Position numbers and translations under genes: made by a program
Notes under the pieces: model-generated
Told to the model about the DNA's origin: nothing
What the model saw: the letters and a program-made list of their open reading frames with translations, nothing else
The model's database searches: none
Origin: Halomonas fontilapidosi
GTDB taxonomy: Bacteria; Pseudomonadota; Gammaproteobacteria; Pseudomonadales; Halomonadaceae
Reading direction: 5' to 3'
Length of the DNA stretch: 64,000 nt
Assembly (NCBI RefSeq): GCF_014192285.1
Contig: NZ_JACHXQ010000004.1
Span: forward strand, 186,001-250,000
Shown: positions 29,344 to 37,713 of the stretch, piece after piece
Numbering within the stretch: position 1 is the stretch's first letter
Layout of the letters: each line of letters opens with the position of its first letter

Positions 29344-30549
29344 ATGTCCGACCCGCACCCCCCAGCCACCGGCTCCCTTGCGGGCATTCGCGTCATCGAC
29401 CTGACGCGGGTGATCTCCGGCCCCTTCTGCACCCAGATCCTGGGCGACCACGGTGCCGAGGTGATCAAGGTCGAATCGCCGGGACGCGGCGATGTCGTGC
29501 GCGACCAGGGCAACATGGTCAACGGCTTCAGCTGGTACTTTGCCCAGTTCAACCGCAACAAGCGCTCCATGACGCTGGACCTGCGCCAGGAGGCGGGCAA
29601 GGCGGTGCTTCACCGGCTGCTCGAGGAGGCCGATGTGCTGGTGGAGAACTTCCGGCCCGGCGTGCTGGCGAAGATGGGCCTTGATGACGAGACCCTGCGG
29701 GCCCAGTACCCGCGGCTGGTGGTCGGGCGCATCAATGGCTTCGGCTCCACCGGCCCCTATCGCGACCGTCCGGCCTATGACTTCATCGCCCAGGCCATGA
29801 GCGGCTTCATGGGCGTCAATGGCCCGGCCGACGGTGAGCCCATGCGGGCGGCCCCACCCATCAGCGACATGGTGGCCAGCCAGAACCTGGCGTTCGGCAT
29901 CTGTGCCGCCCTGGTCCGCCGCGAGCGTAGCGGCCAGGGGGACATCGTCGAGACCGCCCTGACCAACGGCCTGATCGGCATGATGGGCTACCTGGCCGCG
30001 GAGTTCTTTGCCACCGACCGCGTGCCCGCGCGAACCGGCAACGACCACCCGATGCTCTATCCCTACGGCCTGTTCCGGGCCAGCGATGGCGAGGTGGCCA
30101 TCGCCCCCAGCAACGACACCATGGTTGAGCGCCTGCTCAGGGCCCTGGGTCTGCTGCACCTGCTCGACGACGAGCGCTTTGCCGACAATGCCCGGCGCAT
30201 GGCCAACCGGGAGGCATTGCGCGAGTGCCTGACGGCAGTGACCGAGACGCGCAGCGTCGAGGCCTGGATCGACCACCTCAACCGCGCCGGGGTGCCCTGC
30301 GGGCGCGTCCACGACCTGCGCGAGACCTTTGCGGATCCACAGGTCCAGGCGCAGCAGATGCGACTCGAGCTCGACCAGGGGGAGCTCGGCCGCATTCCCG
30401 TGACCGGCTTTCCGGTCAAGATGCAGGAGGCGCCGGCGGCGGTGCACCATCCCGTGCCCCGTCTTGGCGAGCACACCCGTGAGGTCCTGGCGGAGCTCGG
30501 CCTCGATGATGAGGAGTTGAAGGCCCTGGAGGCACAGGGCGTCGTTTGA
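29344..30549 (+). CDS. CaiB/BaiF family CoA-transferase (class III)
   Basis: 401 aa. Class III CoA-transferases move CoA between carboxylic acids using an Asp nucleophile. Motifs: VIDLTRVISGPFCTQILGDHGAEVIKVE at the N-terminus, DLRQEAGKAVLHRLL, and the region GRINGFGSTGPYRDRPAYDFIAQAMSG with the YD-F-IAQA pair that carries the conserved Asp. The ATG at 29344 has AGGAGG upstream. A tripartite tricarboxylate transporter (tctC-B-A) follows 83 bases downstream, so the enzyme probably activates the imported acid. The acid is unknown; itaconate, mesaconate, or succinyl-type acceptors are possible. No lyase gene is present. Confidence 0.9.
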   Translation: MSDPHPPATGSLAGIRVIDLTRVISGPFCTQILGDHGAEVIKVESPGRGDVVRDQGNMVNGFSWYFAQFNRNKRSMTLDLRQEAGKAVLHRLLEEADVLVENFRPGVLAKMGLDDETLRAQYPRLVVGRINGFGSTGPYRDRPAYDFIAQAMSGFMGVNGPADGEPMRAAPPISDMVASQNLAFGICAALVRRERSGQGDIVETALTNGLIGMMGYLAAEFFATDRVPARTGNDHPMLYPYGLFRASDGEVAIAPSNDTMVERLLRALGLLHLLDDERFADNARRMANREALRECLTAVTETRSVEAWIDHLNRAGVPCGRVHDLRETFADPQVQAQQMRLELDQGELGRIPVTGFPVKMQEAPAAVHHPVPRLGEHTREVLAELGLDDEELKALEAQGVV

Positions 30550-30632
30550 ACCTACCCTGCAGAGGTCCCGGGTCCGGTGGGGCTCGAGGCCACAACCGCA
30601 GTCGTCACAATAACAATCGGAGGATCAACGAG

Positions 30633-31628
30633 ATGCCAACCATCAAGCACGCCACCCGGGGGCTTGCCGCCTCGGCCCTGCTGGGCCTCGGCCTGGCCAC
30701 CAGCATGCCCGGCCATGCCCTGCCCATCAGCGAGTGCATCGCCCCGGCGGATCCCGGCGGTGGCTGGGACTTCACCTGCCGCTCGGTGGGCAAGCTGCTG
30801 CTCGACCTGGAACTGGTGGATAGCCCCGTCCAGGTCACCAACATGCCGGGCGGGGTGGGCGCTGTGGCCTTTGCCAACGTCGAGAGCAACCGTGCCGATG
30901 ACAGCGACCTGATCGTCGCCACCAGCACCGTGGGGATCACCCAGATTGCCCAGGGCAGGTATCCCGGTGGCGCCGACACCATGCGCTGGCTGGCCATGCT
31001 GGGTACCGACGTGGGCGTCATCCTGGTCGATGACGACAGCGAGTACCAGAGCCTCGAGCAGCTGCTCGATACCGTGGTCGAGGACCCGGGTGCCCTGGCC
31101 GTTGCCGGCTCCAGCGGTGCCGGCGGCTGGGATCACATCCGTGCGCTGATGTTGGCCAAGGAAGCCGGCATGCCCGATGACCAGATCGGCAGCCTGCGCT
31201 GGGTGCAGTTCGACGGAGGCGGGCCCGCCGTGACCCAGATGATGGGCGGCCATGTGGATGTGGTCTCCACCGACCTGGGGGAGATTGCCGGCTTCATCGA
31301 GTCGGGCGACGTGCGCGTGCTGGCGGTGCTCTCGGAAGAGCCGCTGCCCGAGCCCTTCGCCGACCTGCCCACGGCCGCGTCTCAGGGCTACGACGTGGCG
31401 GGTTACAACTGGCGGGGGTTCTACACCGGTGGTGAGGTGTCCGACGAGAACTACGCCGCCATGGTGGAGGACCTCAAGACGCTCTACGACAGCGACGAGT
31501 GGAAGGACGTCGCCCAGCAGAACGGCCTGGTGCCGCTGTGGCGTGGCGGTGACGCGTTCGATGCCTTCGTCCGCGAGTCCATCGATGAGGTCGAGACCAT
31601 TTCCCGGGAGATCGGGGTCATCCAGTGA
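30633..31628 (+). CDS. tctC: Tripartite tricarboxylate transporter, substrate-binding protein (TctC/BugT type)
   Basis: 331 aa. A signal peptide ends near GHA-LPISEC. The Bug-type fold shows CIAPADPGGGWDFTCRSVGKLL, then VTNMPGGVGAVAFANV and later SSGAGGWDHIRALML, the two loops that hold carboxylate groups in this family. The ATG at 30633 has GGAGG upstream; the open frame from 30546 gives no signal peptide. It delivers a carboxylic acid to TctAB. Its stop overlaps the start of tctB. Confidence 0.9.
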   Translation: MPTIKHATRGLAASALLGLGLATSMPGHALPISECIAPADPGGGWDFTCRSVGKLLLDLELVDSPVQVTNMPGGVGAVAFANVESNRADDSDLIVATSTVGITQIAQGRYPGGADTMRWLAMLGTDVGVILVDDDSEYQSLEQLLDTVVEDPGALAVAGSSGAGGWDHIRALMLAKEAGMPDDQIGSLRWVQFDGGGPAVTQMMGGHVDVVSTDLGEIAGFIESGDVRVLAVLSEEPLPEPFADLPTAASQGYDVAGYNWRGFYTGGEVSDENYAAMVEDLKTLYDSDEWKDVAQQNGLVPLWRGGDAFDAFVRESIDEVETISREIGVIQ

Positions 31629-32101
31629 ATGATCCCCTGCAGGACGATGCCGGGCGAGTGCCCGGCGTCATCGGCGACCGCATCGCCGGGGCCCTGTTGC
31701 TGGTGCTGGCGGTGGGCGCCTGGTGGCTCTCTCACGACCTCGAGTCGGGCTTCATGCAGCCCATCGGGCCGGGTGAATACCCGCGCCTGATCAGCCTGCC
31801 CCTGGCGGGGCTGTCGCTGCTGCTGATCCTGCGTCCCGGCTTCAACCAGCGCTGGCCGGGACGCGCCGCCCTGCTGCGCCAGGCGTTGACTCTGCTGGTG
31901 CTGGCCAGCTTCGCCGGCCTGGTCAAGCCGCTCGGCTTCCTGCCGGTCTCGCTGGTGACGGCGGTGCTGCTGGTTCGCCTGTTCGGGGCCGCCTGGAAGC
32001 CTGCCTTGGTCAGTGGCGCCGTGCTCGCACTGGCCCTCTACGCGCTGTTTGAATTCGCCCTCGGTATTCCGCTTCCCGACATGCCGGGCCTGGACGGGTA
32101 A
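31625..32101 (+). CDS. tctB: Tripartite tricarboxylate transporter, small membrane subunit TctB
   Basis: 158 aa with four hydrophobic segments, the standard TctB (DUF1468) plan: GALLLVLAVGAWWLS, LAGLSLLLILRPG, LVLASFAGLVKPLGFLPVSLVTAVLLVRLFG, and a C-terminal LALYALFEFALGIPLP. It begins with GTG at 31625 overlapping the tctC stop by four bases (GTGA). It forms the membrane complex with TctA. Confidence 0.88.
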   Translation: MNDPLQDDAGRVPGVIGDRIAGALLLVLAVGAWWLSHDLESGFMQPIGPGEYPRLISLPLAGLSLLLILRPGFNQRWPGRAALLRQALTLLVLASFAGLVKPLGFLPVSLVTAVLLVRLFGAAWKPALVSGAVLALALYALFEFALGIPLPDMPGLDG

Positions 32102-32110
32102 CGCCGCGAC

Positions 32111-33607
32111 ATGGATATTCTCGCCTTCCTCGCTCAGGGCTTTGCCGTGGCCCTGGAGCCCCAGAACCTCTTCCTGGCGTTTATCGGCTGCGTCATCGGT
32201 ACCCTGATCGGGGCACTCCCCGGCCTGGGGCCGGTCAACGGCGTGGCGCTGATGATTCCGCTCTCCTTCAATTTCAGCCTGCCGGCCACGGGGGCGCTGA
32301 TCCTGCTGGTCAGCGTCTACTACGGCTGCATGTATGGCGGACGCATCAGTTCCATCGTGCTCAATATCCCCGGTGACGAGCCGGCCATGATGACCACCCT
32401 GGACGGCTATCCGATGGCCCGGCAGGGGCGTGGCGGTGAGGCGCTGGGGCTCTCCGCGGTGGCCTCCTTCGTCGGCGCCGGGGTGGCCACCCTGGGACTG
32501 GCGCTGTTCGCGCCCTTGTTGGTGCAGTTTGCCATCCGCTTCGGCCCGGCGGAGTACTTCGCCCTCTTCGTGCTGGCCTTCGCCACCATCGGCGGGGTGA
32601 CCGGCGGCAGCCTGGTAAAGAGCTTCATCGCCGCCTTCCTGGGGCTGCTGCTGGGAAGCGTCGGCATCGATGCCGTGAGCGGGGTGCCGCGCTACACCTT
32701 CGGACTTTACGAACTCTACGACGGCATCGACTTCATCGTCGCCCTGGTGGGGCTGTTCGCCATTTCCGAGTGCCTGCTCTACCTGGAGGACATTCGCGGC
32801 ACTAGCCGCCCTACTCTGACCCTCGGGTCGGCGGTCCCCGGTGTGCGCACTGCCGGCCGCTGTGCGCCGACCATCGCACGCGGCTCGCTGATCGGCTTCG
32901 TGGCCGGGGTGCTGCCCGGCGCCGGCGCGGCGCTGGGCAGCTTCCTCGCCTACATGCTCGAAAAACGCTGGGTCGGGCGCGGCGGCCGCTTTGGCCAGGG
33001 CGACCCGCGCGGCGTGGCGGCGCCCGAGGCCGGCAACAACGCTGCCGCGGGCGGGGCGCTGATTCCCATGCTGTCGCTGGGCATCCCCGGCAGCGGGACC
33101 ACGGCGATACTGCTGGCGCTGCTGCTGTCGATGAATATCACCCCGGGGCCGCTGCTTTTCGAACAGCAGCCGGAGATGGTGTGGGGGCTGGTGGCGGCGC
33201 TGGTGATCGGCAACTTCGTGCTGCTGGTGCTCAACGTGCCGCTGGTGAGCCTGTTCGCCAAGGTGCTGCAGGCGCCGGGCTGGTTCCTGATGCCGATGGT
33301 GGTGATGGTGGCCTTCGTCGGCGTTTATTCGCTCAACAACAGCGCCTTCGATCTCTACATGATGCTGGGCTTCGGGGTGCTGGGCTACGCGCTGCGCAAG
33401 CTGGAGATCCCCACGGTGCCGGTGGTACTGGGCCTGCTGCTGGGCGGACAGATGGAGTTCAACCTGCGCCGTGCCATGTCGATCTCCGGCGGCGACTGGA
33501 GCATCCTGTGGAACAGCGGCATCTCGGTGGGCATCTACCTCTTCGCCGTGACCCTGATTGTGGCCGGGCTGGTCTACTCCTGGATGATTCGGGGTCGCCT
33601 CGCCTAG
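32111..33607 (+). CDS. tctA: Tripartite tricarboxylate transporter, large membrane subunit TctA
   Basis: 498 aa, about 12 membrane segments. TctA signatures: GTLIGALPGLGPVNGVALMIPL, then YYGCMYGGRISSIVLNIPGDEPAMMTTLDGYPMARQG and the second repeat GVLPGAGAALGSFLAYMLEKR with SLGIPGSGTTAILLALLL. These two glycine/proline-rich repeats are thought to form the transport path. It is 9 bases after tctB. A new transcription unit (dgt) starts 72 bases later. Confidence 0.93.
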   Translation: MDILAFLAQGFAVALEPQNLFLAFIGCVIGTLIGALPGLGPVNGVALMIPLSFNFSLPATGALILLVSVYYGCMYGGRISSIVLNIPGDEPAMMTTLDGYPMARQGRGGEALGLSAVASFVGAGVATLGLALFAPLLVQFAIRFGPAEYFALFVLAFATIGGVTGGSLVKSFIAAFLGLLLGSVGIDAVSGVPRYTFGLYELYDGIDFIVALVGLFAISECLLYLEDIRGTSRPTLTLGSAVPGVRTAGRCAPTIARGSLIGFVAGVLPGAGAALGSFLAYMLEKRWVGRGGRFGQGDPRGVAAPEAGNNAAAGGALIPMLSLGIPGSGTTAILLALLLSMNITPGPLLFEQQPEMVWGLVAALVIGNFVLLVLNVPLVSLFAKVLQAPGWFLMPMVVMVAFVGVYSLNNSAFDLYMMLGFGVLGYALRKLEIPTVPVVLGLLLGGQMEFNLRRAMSISGGDWSILWNSGISVGIYLFAVTLIVAGLVYSWMIRGRLA

Positions 33608-33679
33608 GCAAGCCGGCCGGTCAGGCTGTGCGCCGGCGCCCGGGGCTGCCAGAATGGGCCATCCAAGGAGAGAACGCCC

Positions 33680-35029
33680 ATGACGCAGATGAGCTGGGAA
33701 CGGCTGCTCGACCCGCGGCGCCTGCACGACCGGCGCGGCGAGCGCCCCGGCGGCGGTCGCGACGAGATCGGCCGCAGCCCCTTCCACAAGGACCATGACC
33801 GCATCGTCTTCGCCGGTTCCTTCCGGCGCCTGGGTCGCAAGACCCAGGTCCACCCGTTGACCGACAACGACCATATCCACACTCGGCTGACCCATTCCCT
33901 GGAGGTGGGCTGCGTGGGGCGCTCGCTGGGCATGATCGTCGGCGAGCGGCTGAGTGGCCGGCTGCCCGGCTGGATCACCCCGGCGGACCTGGGCGTGATC
34001 GTCCAGGCGGCCTGCCTGGGTCACGACATCGGCAACCCGCCCTTTGGCCATGCCGGCGAGTACGCCATTCGTGACTGGTTTGCCCGCGCCGAGGCCGATG
34101 GCAGCGGCCTGCTGGAGGGGCTCTCGGCACTCGAGCGCCAGGACCTGCTGACCTACGAGGGCAACGCCCAGGGTTTTCGTATCGTCACCCAGGTGGAGTA
34201 CAACCAGTTCCGTGGCGGCATGCGCCTGACCACGGCGACGCTCGGCACCCTGCTCAAGTATCCCTGGACCGTGGAGCACGGTGGGGCGGCGGGCAAGTTC
34301 GGCTGCTACCAGAGCGAGCGTGAGCTGCTGGCCGAGGTAGCCGAGCGGCTGGGCCTGCTGCCCCGCGGCGAGGGACGCTGGTGCCGCCATCCGCTGGCCT
34401 GGCTGGTGGAGGCCGCCGACGACATCTGCTATGCGCTGCTCGACCTCGAGGATGGCCTGGAGATGGGGATCCTGCGCTACGAGGAGGTCGCCGGTATTCT
34501 GATCCAGATCGCCGGCGGTGAACCCGCCGACTATGCTGCCATGCAGCGCCACGGGGTTTCCCAGCGGCGGCGCATCGCCGCCTTGCGCGGCGCGGCCATG
34601 GAGCGTGCGGTGAACGACGTGGGCGCGGTGTTTGTGCAGCACGAGGCCGAACTGCTCAGCGGGCGTCTTAAGGACGACCTGCTGGAGCTGTGTCACCCGG
34701 ACCTGGGCTGGGGCGTCAAGGCGGCCAAGCAGCTGGCCCGCGAGCGGATCTTCCAGAACGAGCGCAAGGCCAAGCTGGAGATCGGGGCCTACACCACCCT
34801 GGGTATCCTGCTCGAGGCCTTTATCGGCGCCGCCCATGAGCTGCATCATCATGGGCGCTCCACCTTCAAGCACCAGCGCGTGCTGGCGCTGATCGGCGAG
34901 AACACGCCGCGCCCCTCCTGGACGCTCTACGACAGCTACCGGCGCATGCTCGACTTTATCGGCGGCATGACCGACCACTATGCCGTGGACCTGGCCCAGG
35001 AGATGGGCGGCCGGCTGCGGGGCGACTGA
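33680..35029 (+). CDS. dGTPase-like HD-domain deoxynucleoside triphosphate triphosphohydrolase
   Basis: 449 aa. Dgt-type enzymes hydrolyse dGTP (or other dNTPs) to the nucleoside and tripolyphosphate. Motifs: SPFHKDHDRIVFAGSFRRLGRKTQVHPL, HTRLTHSLEVGCVGRSLG (first HD His), CLGHDIGNPPFGHAGE (HD pair) and EAADDICYALLDLEDG (last metal ligand). All HD metal ligands are present. The ATG at 33680 has AAGGAGAG upstream. Only one base separates it from the RNase T2 gene start, so the two are likely co-expressed. dNTP depletion is also a known anti-phage strategy; whether this copy does that is open. Confidence 0.88.
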   Translation: MTQMSWERLLDPRRLHDRRGERPGGGRDEIGRSPFHKDHDRIVFAGSFRRLGRKTQVHPLTDNDHIHTRLTHSLEVGCVGRSLGMIVGERLSGRLPGWITPADLGVIVQAACLGHDIGNPPFGHAGEYAIRDWFARAEADGSGLLEGLSALERQDLLTYEGNAQGFRIVTQVEYNQFRGGMRLTTATLGTLLKYPWTVEHGGAAGKFGCYQSERELLAEVAERLGLLPRGEGRWCRHPLAWLVEAADDICYALLDLEDGLEMGILRYEEVAGILIQIAGGEPADYAAMQRHGVSQRRRIAALRGAAMERAVNDVGAVFVQHEAELLSGRLKDDLLELCHPDLGWGVKAAKQLARERIFQNERKAKLEIGAYTTLGILLEAFIGAAHELHHHGRSTFKHQRVLALIGENTPRPSWTLYDSYRRMLDFIGGMTDHYAVDLAQEMGGRLRGD

Positions 35030-35030
35030 G

Positions 35031-35816
35031 ATGGCGCATCGACGAACCACAGGGGGTGGCTGGCGGAGTGCGCTGGCAGGTCTGGCGCTGCTGCTGGCGG
35101 CCTTGCCGTCGCTGGCCGAGGGGCCTCTCGAGCGCCTCGAGGGAGAGGGCTTCGGCCACTATACCCTGGCGCTGACCTGGCACCCCGGCTTCTGCGCCAG
35201 CCGCTCGCGCCCGCCCCGGGAGTGCCGTGAACCGGACCTGCGCGAGCAGGGCTTCGTGCTGCACGGCCTGTGGCCCTCGCTGCCCGAGCGCTTCGCCGAA
35301 GGGGGCGTCGACCGGCGCCGCTGGTGGCGCGAAGGCTGTTTCCTCGAGACGCCGCGGCCCGACGGCAGCTTCTGCCGCGCCCATCCGCCCCTCGACTTGC
35401 CGGCGGCACTGGGGGAGGCGCTGGATGTCGCCATGCCGGGGCGTGCCAGCTGCCTGGGACGCTACCAGTATGCCAAGCATGCCGCCTGCCTGGCGCTGCC
35501 CGAGGCGGCGTACTTTTCCGCCTCGGTGGCGCTGCTGGAGAGGGTCAACGCCAGTGCCTTCGCGGCCTTCGTGACCCTCAATCAGGGCGGCGAGGTGGGA
35601 CGCAATGCGCTGATCAATGCCTTCGAGGCGGCTTTCGGTGAGGGCACGGGGCGTGCCTTGCGCCTGGAGTGCCACGGGCGCGGCAATCGCCTGCTCACTG
35701 AAGCGCGTATCAGCATTGATGCCGCTCGCCTGGCAGACTTTCCCGCGGCCGAGAGCCTGGTGCACCAGGAGCGTGGCCGCTGTGCGACCCGGGTGCGCAT
35801 CGCCACCTTCGACTGA
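35031..35816 (+). CDS. Ribonuclease T2-family protein (RNase I-like), exported
   Basis: 261 aa with a signal peptide ending near SLAEG, so periplasmic. CAS I is clear: FVLHGLWPS with catalytic His78. The CAS II segment reads R-Y-Q-Y-A-K-H-A-A-C (His150). The family consensus is roughly H-E-W-x-K-H-G-T-C, so a Gln stands at the place of the usual catalytic Glu; an alignment to E. coli RNase I should test this. Six or more cysteines can form the disulfides of the fold. It starts one base after the dGTPase stop, and its stop abuts the stop of the convergent NERD gene (shared TGATCA). Confidence 0.82.
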   Translation: MAHRRTTGGGWRSALAGLALLLAALPSLAEGPLERLEGEGFGHYTLALTWHPGFCASRSRPPRECREPDLREQGFVLHGLWPSLPERFAEGGVDRRRWWREGCFLETPRPDGSFCRAHPPLDLPAALGEALDVAMPGRASCLGRYQYAKHAACLALPEAAYFSASVALLERVNASAFAAFVTLNQGGEVGRNALINAFEAAFGEGTGRALRLECHGRGNRLLTEARISIDAARLADFPAAESLVHQERGRCATRVRIATFD

Positions 35817-36728
35817 TCAGACCGAGGGGCCCTCCAGGGGCGGAAGGTCCAGCAGGCTGGCGCGATGGCGCAGAGCGGTGATCACGGCGTCGTGGGTGGC
35901 GTCGTCGACCTCGCCCAGCCGGGTTGCGGTGAGTCGCCTGGCCAGGTCGCCGCCGCCGACCACCAGCAGATCGTCCGGTGCCTGGTCGGCATCAATCTCC
36001 CAGCCGGGCAGGGCGAGTACGCCCTTGACCGGGACCGGGCCGCCGACCTGGTACTCGAGCCAGCCGGTCAGCCAGCGCGTGGCCTGGCGCGTCTTGCGCA
36101 GCGGCCGACGCTCGTTCCAGCCCGGAAAGCGCAGGCGGTCCGGCTCCACGGCGACCAGGTTGACCTCGCGGCCGCCGGGGGTGATGGCGGGGGTGCGAGC
36201 GCGGGTCTCGACCACGAAGATGCCGTGGGGGGTGACCGCCACATGGTCGATGGTGTAGCCATCGCCGGGCACATCATGAAAGACGTAGTAAGGGTGCGCC
36301 TCGGGGCGGATCAGCCGCTCGAGCTCCTGGCCCACGGCGAGTTCGCAGGCCAGCCCCAGCTTGAGCCGGCGGATACGCTGGAAGTCGCGGATCAGCAGGA
36401 AGCAGAACACCAGCGCCAGCAGGGTGCAGAGCGCGCCGTAGAGCGCCCACTCGATCCAGTCCTGCTCGCTCGAAAAGAGCATGCGGCCCATGCCGTAGAC
36501 CAGCGGCGCCAGGGTGACGATGGGGCCCAGGGCGCCGTCGAGGAAGAGCGTGGCGAAGGCGCGGTCGAGGCGGTCGCGCAGCGCCTGTCCTGGCTCGCGC
36601 AGGGGATGGGCATCGAAGGGTGAGCGCACCCGGGCATCGTGAAGGTTGCGCAGCGCCACCACGATCACCGCGGTAGCCGCCAGCGGGAACAGGAAGATCA
36701 GCGGGAGCAGGTATTCCAGCCAGGCCAT
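35817..36728 (-). CDS. Membrane-anchored NERD (nuclease-related) domain protein
   Basis: 303 aa. Two or three hydrophobic segments at the N-terminus (about 5-27, 62-82, 93-113) lead into a NERD domain (about 125-240) with LACELAVGQELERL, YTIDHVAVTPHGIFVVETRAR and a later VKGVLALPGW strand. NERD is a PD-(D/E)XK-like fold. The usual core D..ExK reads Asp161, Glu174 and Arg176, so Lys is replaced by Arg, which may alter catalysis. No other domain is fused. It converges with the RNase T2 gene without any spacer, and is divergent from sir2 (103 bases between starts). Confidence 0.8.
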   Translation of the reverse strand: MAWLEYLLPLIFLFPLAATAVIVVALRNLHDARVRSPFDAHPLREPGQALRDRLDRAFATLFLDGALGPIVTLAPLVYGMGRMLFSSEQDWIEWALYGALCTLLALVFCFLLIRDFQRIRRLKLGLACELAVGQELERLIRPEAHPYYVFHDVPGDGYTIDHVAVTPHGIFVVETRARTPAITPGGREVNLVAVEPDRLRFPGWNERRPLRKTRQATRWLTGWLEYQVGGPVPVKGVLALPGWEIDADQAPDDLLVVGGGDLARRLTATRLGEVDDATHDAVITALRHRASLLDLPPLEGPSV

Positions 36729-36831
36729 CGGGATTCCTTGCCCTGAGGGAAAGCGTTCATTCTAGACAACCTCCCCCTCGCGGGGCCATGCTCTTTCGTC
36801 GTGACACCTGCCAGGAAACGAGGAGACAGGC

Positions 36832-37713
36832 GTGAGACAGGCGACAGCGGCGACAAAGGTCCATGATCTCGAGGCGCTTGCCGCCTTCATCTCGCAGCAC
36901 CCGCGTCTGGCGGTGCTCACCGGCGCCGGTATCAGCACGGCCAGCGGCATCCCCGACTACCGCGACGACCGCGGCGACTGGAAGCGTCCACCGCCCATGC
37001 AGCACCAGGTGTTCATGTCCAGCCACGCGGCCCGCCAGCGCTACTGGGCGCGGGCCCTGGTGGGCTTTCGGACCCTGCAGGACGCCCGGCCCAATGCGGC
37101 GCATCAGGCTCTGGCGCAGCTCGAGGCGCTGGGCCATGTCAGCGGCGTGATCACGCAGAACGTCGATGGCCTGCACCAGCGGGCCGGCTCGCGGCGTGTG
37201 ATCGACCTCCACGGCCGTGCCGACATCGTGCGCTGCATGGGCTGCGGCGCCCGCCGCATGCGCCATGATCTGCATGCCGAGCTGGCCGCCCGCAATCCTC
37301 AGTGGCAAGGGGCCGGCGCTCGCGCGGGCCCCGATGGTGATGCCGATCTGGAGGCCGATTTCTCGGCATTCCGGGTGCCCGACTGCACGCGCTGCGGTGA
37401 CGGCATCTACAAGCCCGACGTGGTGTTCTTCGGCGACAGCGTGCCGCGTGCCACCGTGGAGGCCGCCTTCGCCCTGCAGGCCGAGAGCGATGCGCTGCTG
37501 GTGGTAGGGTCGTCGCTGATGGTCTTTTCCGGCTTTCGTTTCGCTCGGGCGGCGGCCCGCGATGGCCAGCCCATCGCCTGTCTCAACCTCGGCCGCACCC
37601 GGGCCGATGACCTCTATGCGCTGAAGGTCGAGGCCTCCGCCGAGGCGCTGGTCTCGCTGTGCGGTCTTCTGGACGGCGGCTCACTGTCGGGACTCAGCCG
37701 CCGGCCAGCTTGA
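36832..37713 (+). CDS. Sir2-family NAD-dependent protein deacetylase
   Basis: 293 aa. Motifs: VLTGAGISTASGIPDYR (NAD loop), TQNVDGLHQRAGSRRVIDLHG (catalytic His) and a zinc ribbon formed by CMGCGAR and CTRCGDGIYKPDVVFFGD, then VVGSSLMVFSGFR. It is a complete class II-like sirtuin with all core residues, not a Sir2 domain fused to other parts. The start is GTG at 36832 with GAGGAG upstream. Its last 20 bases overlap the end of the convergent yciH gene. Sirtuins remove acyl groups from lysines using NAD; some Sir2 proteins act as NADases in phage defence, but that is typical of different architectures. Confidence 0.92.
   Translation: MRQATAATKVHDLEALAAFISQHPRLAVLTGAGISTASGIPDYRDDRGDWKRPPPMQHQVFMSSHAARQRYWARALVGFRTLQDARPNAAHQALAQLEALGHVSGVITQNVDGLHQRAGSRRVIDLHGRADIVRCMGCGARRMRHDLHAELAARNPQWQGAGARAGPDGDADLEADFSAFRVPDCTRCGDGIYKPDVVFFGDSVPRATVEAAFALQAESDALLVVGSSLMVFSGFRFARAAARDGQPIACLNLGRTRADDLYALKVEASAEALVSLCGLLDGGSLSGLSRRPA

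Noticed and set aside
31484-35050. 1188-codon minus-strand open frame across tctC, tctB, tctA and dgt
   Set aside because: Antisense to four well-supported genes; composition is Gln/His/Arg/Gly-rich, as expected from the complement of GC-rich codons.
36832-37713. Sir2 gene as a defence-type NADase (Thoeris or DSR-like)
   Set aside because: It is a stand-alone class II-like sirtuin with zinc ribbon and all deacetylase residues, without fused TIR, SMF or STAND parts; a defence role is kept only as a neighbourhood hypothesis.
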